From the NCBI GenBank assembly GCA_032207245.1, contig CM063504.1, positions 83,522,344 through 83,586,343 on the forward strand: a DNA stretch of 64,000 bases, in the 5' to 3' direction. The notes under the pieces are model-generated. The model saw nothing but the letters and a program-made list of their open reading frames with translations. It had not been told where the DNA came from and searched no databases. The translations under genes and the position numbers were made by a program. The DNA comes from Pardosa pseudoannulata. Taxonomy: Eukaryota > Arthropoda > Arachnida > Araneae > Lycosidae. Positions 55,709 through 64,000 of the stretch are shown piece after piece (within the stretch, counting starts at the first letter, position 1; the number at the start of each line of letters is the position of its first letter).

Positions 55709-56699
55709 GTAAGTGTTGAAGCATAATGAAGAACCGTAGATCTCAAAACACCTTTTATTAAAGACACCAAAATAATAATAATAACAATAATAATAATAAT
55801 AATGAGAATACAAAAATGCGAGGTACATTGGGCTTTTATAGTTTTATAAAGATCCTGAGCCCAGCCAATCAAATTACAGGCACAAAACAAAACTAATCAA
55901 ACACAATCAATGAAAACACAAAATGATCAATTCAAGAAAAACTCGTACGTCCGAGAAAGCTATTACTTAAATAATAATAAGCAGCATACACATCAAGTCG
56001 CCAAATATTAGTGCGATTACATATTTCAACAGTAAGTAGTATTCATGTCTTGCCAGCCTTTGGTCTGGGTATTTAAAGTTCTAGGTTGAAAGGTTGTGTT
56101 TATTTAAAAATTTGAATTAATTTTTAGAATATAGTATACCACGAATTGTATGACTTTCGAATATAAAAAAAACTCATTTTTCATAAAAGGAATAACGCAT
56201 TTTAGAGTTTTTCAAAAACCAAAATATTTTGCGATTTATCTTTGATCCTGGCTAAGGGAAAAGTAGCTGCACTTTATCTTAAAAATAATAAAGGTACTTA
56301 TAAAATAAAAATATCAAGGCCCGATCTCACCCAAATCGATTAAAGATAAGCAGAGATTTACTAAAATTTTAATGTAATTATTGATTAGCTCTAATCAATT
56401 TTGGTCATACTAGTCCTAAGCACGTGACATAAATAAATAGTAAAAAAAAAAAAAAATTAATTTTGAAAATTATGATTCTGTTGCCACAGCCGCGTAACAG
56501 ATTTTCATTTGAAAAAATAGTGAAAATGAAGCCAAGAAGAAAGAACTATGTCAAAACAGTTAAAATTAAATAATTCATAAAGTAAATCTAATCGAAAAAA
56601 TTCTAAAAACGTATATTATTTTAAAGTATATTTTAATTATTATTAAATTATACTTTAAAATTATACTTTAAATTATTCTTGAATTAAAGTTACTAAAAA
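55709..56699. other. Spacer with an (AAT)n microsatellite
   Basis: (AAT)n at about 55770-55803; otherwise AT-rich and unrecognised. Confidence 0.5.
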
Positions 56700-57514
56700 T
56701 CTCCTATACAATAATAACCTAAGTTATCTGTCCCTAAATTCTCCAATTTATGAAGCGTTTGGACCTGAAATGGATAGTGCATCCATATTAGATTCTTGAT
56801 GAGTTGGGGCTAGCAAAATTCAAAGCAAGTCTTTAAAACGTTCGAAATCACCCCTCCCCCCTTTTCGAGTATTGAATGTCATTATTTCAAGCCTAATTTT
56901 CCTTGGTTGAGTTTATCACAAAATGACAAGGTAAAAATAACATTTCTAGGATTATGACGTCATTTCTTTAACCATCTCATTTAATCCTTTCTTATTTTAA
57001 ATTATTTAAATATCATCCACATTATTTCCATGCGTTTTATCACTGAACTTAGATATTATGTAATTACTTTTCTTTTATATTTGGAATAAATAATAGATTA
57101 GGTACCAATACGATAATTTTAAATTTAATCATCTATTATTTTATGTTGCAATGAAAAATTTATCACCGGTATTAACAACAAATTCTTTTCCTAAAAGTGT
57201 ATGAGTCTATTTCACAGACTAATATATCTGGCGTTTAAGTTACATATCTTCGAAAACTAAGAAATGTGTTTGTTTGTGTGTTTGTTTTTTATACATAACC
57301 ACACTGATTGACTAAATGAATTCAACGTGATTCTAAACAGCATTCACAGTATCGGGAGACTTTAGAGGAGTATGAAGATAAACAAATTATTGAGTGTGTA
57401 CCAAATAATTCTCAGCCAAAGAACAAATAATTTTTTAACTGCCTCATAGGGTACTTTACAATTCTAGAAAATTAAAATTTTACTAATCCCGTCATATGAC
57501 GGGCTATATGATAG
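56700..57514 (+). mobile_element. Non-autonomous Helitron, copy 4
   Basis: Starts A|TCTCCTATACAATAATAACC and ends with the perfect palindrome CCCGTCATATGACGGG, then CTATATGATAG|T. Relative to the other copies it lacks part of the left half and has about 257 extra bases (about 57149-57405) between TTTTATGTTGCA and ATAATTCTCAGCC. These could be a later insertion or a captured segment. Confidence 0.85.
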
Positions 57515-58290
57515 TATTTTAATAATTTTAGTACGTAATGAAAATAAAAATATATTAATTGATGCCAATGACGAGAAACCTAATGTAGGTCAAAATAATA
57601 TTCTGATTTCATCATAACATTAATTTCCGAACAATTTGCCTACTTAAAATCTTCACAGAGTTTACCCAGGTCACAATGCAAAATTTTATCCGGATCGGTA
57701 CAACCAATGAATGCCTAGTGGGCAAACTCACACACATACACGCATACATACAAAGGATTATACATTTAGAATATGATATAAAATCTATCATTATAAAAGT
57801 GAATACACCGCGAAATCATTTGAATGATACATTTATTTTTATTTAAGTTACATATCACAAAAAGTAGAATGTGCTATCATTTTGGAAAATACCCTAAACA
57901 TGAAATTTTGATATAGCTAATTTTTTTTTTTTCAGTTTCCAAAATATTTCGCACAGAAAAAGATCTCTAAAAAAAAAAAAAATTAAATCATTGATATAAA
58001 TCAAAATCGTCACGGAATATCTGGCTATGATGACCACGAAGAAAATAGGTCATAAAGCATCTCAACACAACCAGTTTCATGAGCTGTAATGGCATTCAAT
58101 GAATGGCAGAATGTTTTCCTTTTAAAAAAGAAGAAAAAAAATCGCTTTCTATCCATGTCGCTTAGATGTTCAAAAGGAAATGCTGTGAAAATAAGAACTT
58201 ATATTAAATTTAAATATTTTAATAATACGATAAAAGTGTGGCGTAATTCATCAAAAGAGAAAATGCGATTAAGTGTTCTGAGTTTATTTC
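57515..58290. other. Spacer, nothing recognised
   Basis: AT-rich unique sequence with short frames only. Confidence 0.45.
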
Positions 58291-60242
58291 TAAACTAAAT
58301 TGAAATCAAGCTTCCGAAATTTTCTTTGATGTTCCGGTTACAACAATCTTGTATTCTAGTAATGAATTGTTATTATAAATCTCCGGAAGTAGTGGTATTT
58401 GTAACCACTCCTCCAGAAGAAGGAAGCATTATTCCCTTAACTCCCCCCCCCCCTTTCCAAACCCTCCTCCTCTACTATTCCTCAAAATCGAACTTCTAAA
58501 ATCCACCTAACTTGGTGACTGACATGCTAACGAGGTGCAGAAGGGATACGGCTAAAGACAATTTCGAAATCGAATAATTGCAAATTTACATCATAAACAG
58601 CTTGACAAGGGAGTACCTAGTTCGATTTTCTCCCCTGTCGTTAGACGAATTATTTCTGAACTAAATTTTAACCGAGCTTCCCAAATTTTCTTTGATGTTC
58701 CGGTTACAACAATCTTGCATTCTAGTAATGAATTGTTATTACAAATCTCCTGAAAGTGGGGTATTTGTAACCACTCCTCCAGAGGAAGGAAGGATTATTC
58801 CCTTAACTACCCCCCCCCTTCTAAACCCTCCTCTTCTAATATTCCTCACAATGGATCTTCTAAGGGAGATGTCTAAAGACAATTTCGAAATCGAATAATT
58901 GCAAATTTACATTATAAACAGTCTGCTTGACAAGGGAGTGCCTAGTTCAATTTCTCCCCTATCGTCAGACGAATTATTTCTGAACTAAATTTTAATCAAG
59001 CTTCCGAAAATTTCTTTGATGTTCCGGTTACAACAATCTTGCATTTTAGTAATGAATTGCTATTACAAATCTCTTGAAAGTGGGGTATTTGTAACCACTC
59101 CTCCAGAGGAAGGAAGGATTATTCCCTTATCTCCCCACTCCCTCCCGAGCCTCCCCCCAACCAAGACCCCCGCCCCTCCCCCCCCCTCGCTACCGGAACC
59201 CCCCCTCCTCCACCCTCCACTCCCCCACGCCCCCCCCCCCCCCCCCACGCCCCCTCACCCCCCCCCGACCCACGTCCGCCCCTCGCCCATACTCTCCTCC
59301 CCCTTTTCCAAACCTTCCTCCTCTAATATTCTTTACAATCGAAGCTCTAAAATCCACCTAACTTGGTGACTGACATGCTAACGAGGTGCAGAAAGGATAC
59401 GGCTAAAGACAATTTCGAAATCGAATAATTGCAAATTTGCATCATAAACAGTCTGTGTGACAAGGGAGTGCATAGTTCGATTTTTTTACCCTGTCATTAG
59501 ACGAATTATTTCTGAACTAAATTTTAACCGAGATTCCTAAATTTTCTTTGATGTTCCGGTTACAACAATCTTGCATTCTAGTAATGAATTGTTATTACAA
59601 ATCTCCTGAAAGTGGGGTATTTGTAACCACTCCTTCAGAGGAAGGAAGGATTATTCCCTTATCTCCCCCTCCCCCTTTTCCAAACCTTCCTCCTCTAATA
59701 TTCCTCACAATCGAACTTCTAAAATCCACCTAGCTTGGTGACTGATATGCTAAGGACGTGCAGAAGGGAGACGTCTAAAGACAGTTTCGAAATCGAATAG
59801 TTGCAAATTTACATCATAAACAGTCTGCTTGACAAGGGAGTGCCTAGTTCGATTTTTTCCCCTGTCGTTAGACGAATTATTTCTGAACTAAATTTTAACC
59901 GAGCTTCCGAAATTTTCTTTGATGTTCCGGTTACTACAATCTTGCATTCTAGTAATGAATTGTTATTACAAATCTTCCTAAAAGTAGTGTATTTGTAACC
60001 TCTCCTCCAGAGGAAGGAAGGATTATTCCCTTAATCCCCCCCCTCTTTCCAAACCTTCCTCCTCTAATATTCCTCACAATCGAACTTCTAAAATCCACCT
60101 AACTTGGTGACTGACATGCTAACGAGGTGCAGAAGGGATACGGCTAAAGACAATTTCGAAATCGAATAAATGCAAATTTACATCATAAACAGTCTGCTTG
60201 ACAAGGGAGTGCCTAGTTCGATTTTTCCCCCATTGTCGTTGG
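58291..60242 (+). repeat. Tandem array with ~324-532-bp units
   Basis: TTCTTTGATGTTCCGGTTAC starts units at about 58322, 58688, 59012, 59544 and 59915. Each has AACCACTCCTCCAGA.GAAGG, a C-rich run, then (except a shortened unit 2) CACCTAACTTGGTGACTGAC. Unit 3 is inflated by a C-rich expansion (59135-59300). Parallel frames beginning MMFRLQQSCILVMNCYYKS in units 2-4 are duplicated DNA, not a conserved protein. Confidence 0.92.
59135..59300. repeat. C-rich low-complexity tract
   Basis: About 165 bp of C with scattered A, T and G on the plus strand, strongly strand-asymmetric, expanded in one array unit only. Confidence 0.95.
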
Positions 60243-60376
60243 GCGAGAAGAGCGATCAGAGAATAACTGCATGTCTGACATATTTCTAGTGAACGTAAAT
60301 TGATTTTATTACTTCAGTGGTAAATACTGTTTGAACAGATGTGTAAACGATATCCCAGTAGATTTTTTTCGTGACC

Positions 60377-61140
60377 CTCTTTTTATAGCTTGTTATTTCA
60401 ATTAACCTTTTAAAGTTAATAGAAATGTGAGAAGGATCTAATTGTAAAGTTTATCCTTTTGAATTTATAGGAAAATTAGGCTTGAATCTATTAGATAAAA
60501 TAGCATTCTTTTTCTTGTAGTTCATATTATATGCGGTTAACTTAAAATTAACTTTTTTTAAGGTAACTCTCTTTTTATAGGTTGTTATTTCAATTAACCT
60601 TATAAAGTTAATAGAAATGTGAGAAGGATCTAATTGTAAAGTTTATCCTTTTGAATTTATAGAAAATTTAGGCTTGAATCTATTAAGATAAAATAGCATT
60701 CTTTTTCTTGTAGTTCATATTATTTGCGGTTAACTTAAAATGAACTTTTTTTAAGGTAACTCTCTTTTTATAGGTTGTTATTTCAATTAACCTTATAAAG
60801 TTAATAGAAATTGAGAAGGATCTAATTGTAAAGTTTATCCTTTTGAATTTATAGGAAAATTAGGCTTGAATCTATTAGATAAAATAGCATTCTTTTTCTT
60901 GTAGTTAAAATTATTTGCGGTTAACTTAAAATGAACTTTTTTTAAGGTAACTCTCTTTTTATAGGTTGTTATTTCAATTAACCTTATAAAGTTAATAGAA
61001 ATGTGAGAAGGATCTAATTGTAAAGTTTATCTTTTTGATTTTATAGAAAATTTAGGCTTGAATCTATTAAGATAAAATACCATTCTTTTATAGTTCATAT
61101 TATTTGACTTAAAATTAGTACAGTTAGAAAAAATTTCGTT
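60377..61140 (+). repeat. Tandem array with ~192-bp units
   Basis: CTCTTTTTATAG.TTGTTATTT starts at 60377, 60569, 60762 and 60953. Shared text includes GAGAAGGATCTAATTGTAAA and GCTTGAATCTATTA. The array is very homogeneous, so it is recent or homogenised. Confidence 0.94.
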
Positions 61141-63026
61141 TATTTTTAATTCCTTCAACAATTTTTAGCTAATTTATATTGCCCATTTAGCCATTTATTT
61201 TATTCCTTCAACAATTTTTATCTTTATTTATTATCAAATTTCATTTATTTTTTTCATTTATTTGTGTTTTAGTTCATTTTTTTATTGTTACAAAATAATA
61301 AATATATTAATAAGTACTCAAAATTTCAAAAACGTTTCTGAAATACATTTCTAGATATACATGAAACATTGTATCGAGAAAAAAATCTCTTGAATGTTAA
61401 TTAATCTTTTATAACAATTTAAGCTATCATTTTGTTGAAGTAGGAAGATTTTCAATGCCTTAGCTCTTTAAATATAGAGTTAAGGCACTGAAATTGTTTT
61501 AAATCATCAGAGTACATTCAATGAGGATAAAATTAATAATTGAAAGCACAGAATGTACAAATCATGGTCTATAAACATGGGACAAGCAGCATGTAAACAG
61601 AAAGTATGTAAACAGCAGCATGTAAACACACGTTATTTTATAGATGAGCAGATAATGGTCATCACTAAATAATTCAGAAATAAAATGTTTCAGCCAACAA
61701 TGTAAATTATAAAAATCTCTCTTTTTGTCTTTTTTTATTTTAAAGGTGGCTATTAAGTCGCAGGTTTCTCCACACTCCTCCCAAGAATATATTATGCTAA
61801 AGGTAAAATTTTCCAGATTATTTTTGTACAAAACTTAAAATTCCTACAAAGTAGAAAACAAAATTTAATTTTGATAGAATTGTGAATTCTAATACTAATG
61901 AAAACAATATAGTTAATTGTAAAAAAATTATTTCCTGTTAATAACTTTATATGCATTTATTTATATATTTTGTGTCTTTTTTATTCTAGCATGATATTTC
62001 AACTAAATTTACAATATTAACAGAATTGTCAGAGTTTTTTTTTAAATTTATAATCTCGGATTTAGAAAATTTGCCCTTAAATCTATCACATTAATACAGC
62101 ATTACATTTTATTGTTATAGTTAATTTTTTAGGTTAATTTATAATGAATTCTACTGTAAAAAAAAATACATTAATAATATTTATTTAATTCCATTTCAAC
62201 CCAATTCCATTCTTTTAAAACTTATTCAGAAGTCTCTTAAATAGTTTATATTTCTTATTTAACAGTTGTTTGTTTTATTTCCTTTAGCAATTTTGACTTT
62301 TTCAACTATGAATTTTATTATTTTTCCAATTAACAAATTCAGTTGACATCTCTTTGTATTTGTGACCTATTTCTTTCTAGAACGTTATTCTAATTAACTT
62401 TATAATGCTTATACAAGTAGAAAGTTTAACGTATTATTTATATTTGTGAATTTAGAAAACTTATAATTAAATCTATAAAAGTAAATTATTATAATTCACT
62501 TTATCTAACATTAACTAAGATTTAACCATACATTTTTGAAATATTTACACTGATAATTTTTTATTAAATTCCAAACCAAACCAATTTAATAGTAAATTTA
62601 AGATATATTAAGAATTTTTTTAACTAATTTATTTTTTTATATTTTAAAATTTTAACTTTTTTTTTCTTTATCAATTTTTATTTTTTGCTATTAAGAATTC
62701 TTTTTTACCTATATTTTATTTCTACCTGCTCATTTTCATTTTATTTCACATGCCTAAAAACAACTTTTATTTGTGTTTATTTATTTTAAGAATGGCAGTT
62801 ACCCAGCGCAAAATAAAAAATTATCTGTCTAAACTTACCAAATTTTAATTACCAAGTTAGCGTTAATTTCCCCTATGGTTAATTAATACAGGACTCTACG
62901 GTTTAATGCTCTAAAATTCTCTGCATTTTGAGATTTTTAAAATATTAAGTAATGATTATTTGAATCCAAAGTTTTTAGTATAAGGCAGATAAAAAATTTA
63001 AGAGTCTGAAATGATCATTGCCTTTA
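61141..63026. other. Very AT-rich stretch with decayed relatives of the 192-bp unit
   Basis: Segments near 61975-62140 and 62390-62530 keep the order of the adjacent array (TTTAGAAAATT...TTAAATCTAT...TTAACTTA/TTAATTT) with heavy divergence. They look like older units. No gene seen; an 89-codon minus-strand frame (61562-61831) has no motif. Confidence 0.4.
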
Positions 63027-63366
63027 TTAACACATTGTGTGCGGTTTACATTTCGCAGCGGAATTCTACCGGGAGCAGGTGTTTTGGGAGTAAATTCTAT
63101 CACAATAATCATTTTTGTTTTTAAACAACCTTCCCGTTCTGTGGTTCCGTATAGACTGATGTAAAAACTAGTTTTTATTTGTCTTAATTTTTCCAGAATC
63201 TATGAAGTAGACAAGAACATTCGGCTTCATTTTTCTATATATACCGTTATTTTTGTACCCACAAACAAACCATGTTGTTACACTAACCCGTACTAGTACG
63301 TGACTCGCGCTCAAGTATCAGTCGTCAGAAAACGTACTAGTACGTGTCTCGCATATAGTGTGTTAA
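63027..63366 (-). mobile_element. piggyBac-like MITE, copy 2, inverted
   Basis: Begins TTAACACATTGTGTGCGG and ends GCATATAGTGTGTTAA with TTAA at both limits. It is the reverse complement of copy 1 at 53299 but lacks one subrepeat and the internal TATA tract. The palindrome ACGTACTAGTACGT lies at 63332-63345. Confidence 0.82.
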
Positions 63367-64000
63367 CATATAAAAAATATTTTTTATTAATAATTTTGTT
63401 GAATTTCTTTTTGTTTAGCTTTCAAATTTATTTCAGTAATGTATAAATTATTTGAAAAATCGAAACTGTACTTAGTCATAGCAGATAAAAATAAAAATTT
63501 TTAAATGCAACCATAAAAATTTTCAGGTAAAGAAAATTATGTATTTTTGTTCCAATTTTCTTTTAGAAATAAGCATTCCCTAATTATTATTTTATTTATA
63601 CAATTTGTTTAAGATTTTTAAAAATGTATTCTTTTAAAATTACTTCTTTAATGAACACGATTATTTATTAATTGTTATTAATTAATTTAAGAGTTTTGAA
63701 TAAAAAAAATAATTTGAGAAAAATGAAATTAAAGTGAAAAGAAAAAAATGTTTGGTTTCAGAAGATGTGATAAAAAATATTAATAATTAATTTATTATCA
63801 AAAATTTTAGTTGTTTAAAATATTAATAATTAGTTTGTTACTAAAATTTTAATTATTAATAATTAACTATTTTAATATTAATATTCAATTTCATATTTCA
63901 TTCCTTTTTTCTAAAATACTCCAAAAAAATTTTAAGCTTGCTGGTTTTTTAAAGCATTTGAGTTATGTAATTGCTTCTAGTTCATTTTTTTATTGTCACA
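63367..64000. other. AT-rich right edge, no gene seen
   Basis: Extremely AT-rich with short TTAATAATTAA-type motifs repeated near 63780-63880. Confidence 0.45.

Noticed and set aside
59016..59369. The longest frame in the window, 117 codons, Pro-rich
   Set aside because: The Pro codons come from a C-rich expansion in one unit of a tandem array; neighbouring units lack them.

Overview
The window is non-coding, AT-rich eukaryotic DNA packed with transposon relics and locally duplicated blocks. I found no intact host protein gene, rRNA gene or functional tRNA gene. Open frames are short (longest about 117 codons) and almost all fall in microsatellites, repeats or transposon remnants. Long (TA)n/(CA)n/(GA)n tracts, tRNA-derived SINEs, Helitrons, Tigger/pogo, hAT and piggyBac-type elements and solo LTRs all indicate an animal nuclear genome. 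An arthropod, possibly a chelicerate, would fit, but nothing here proves the lineage.

Layout. 1-8.9 kb: microsatellites, a roughly 500-bp repeat in three copies with a minus-strand solo LTR (3650-4495) near its second junction, two Tigger-like copies (4864-6328) and a tandem array (6945-7910). 8.9-20 kb: one copy of a family lying in TA-rich microsatellite DNA (9273-9698), a long unannotated stretch, a terminal-inverted-repeat element (14073-14767), three SINEs, a perfect-looking 206-bp duplication, and an array with alternating A/B monomers (17930-19380). 20-31 kb: a Helitron, a 58-codon ORF with a signal-peptide-like start, another Tigger copy, a roughly 200-bp array, the second copy of the microsatellite-associated repeat, and a spaced duplication (29401/30509). 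31-40 kb: a hAT element with a perfect 8-bp target duplication, a long-TIR MITE, two Helitrons flanking a deleted Tigger element that keeps the transposase C-terminal region. 40-52 kb: 193-bp and 99-bp arrays, the latter ending in a perfect 28-bp hairpin, a SINE split by a hAT-like element, a solo LTR and a 262-bp array. 52-64 kb: a duplicated block carrying a mariner transposase fragment in one copy and a piggyBac-like MITE in the other, a third solo LTR, the fourth Helitron, two large arrays, and an inverted second MITE copy.

No genes work together here as a pathway. The useful information is insertion history: clean target-site duplications, nested insertions and paralogous empty sites allow relative ordering of events. 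I found no evidence of a novel functional system. The most noteworthy items are the perfect inversion hairpin in the 99-bp array, the dimeric higher-order arrays, the family repeatedly found in TA microsatellites, and the small secreted-type ORF. All identities come from motif reading by eye, without database searches.
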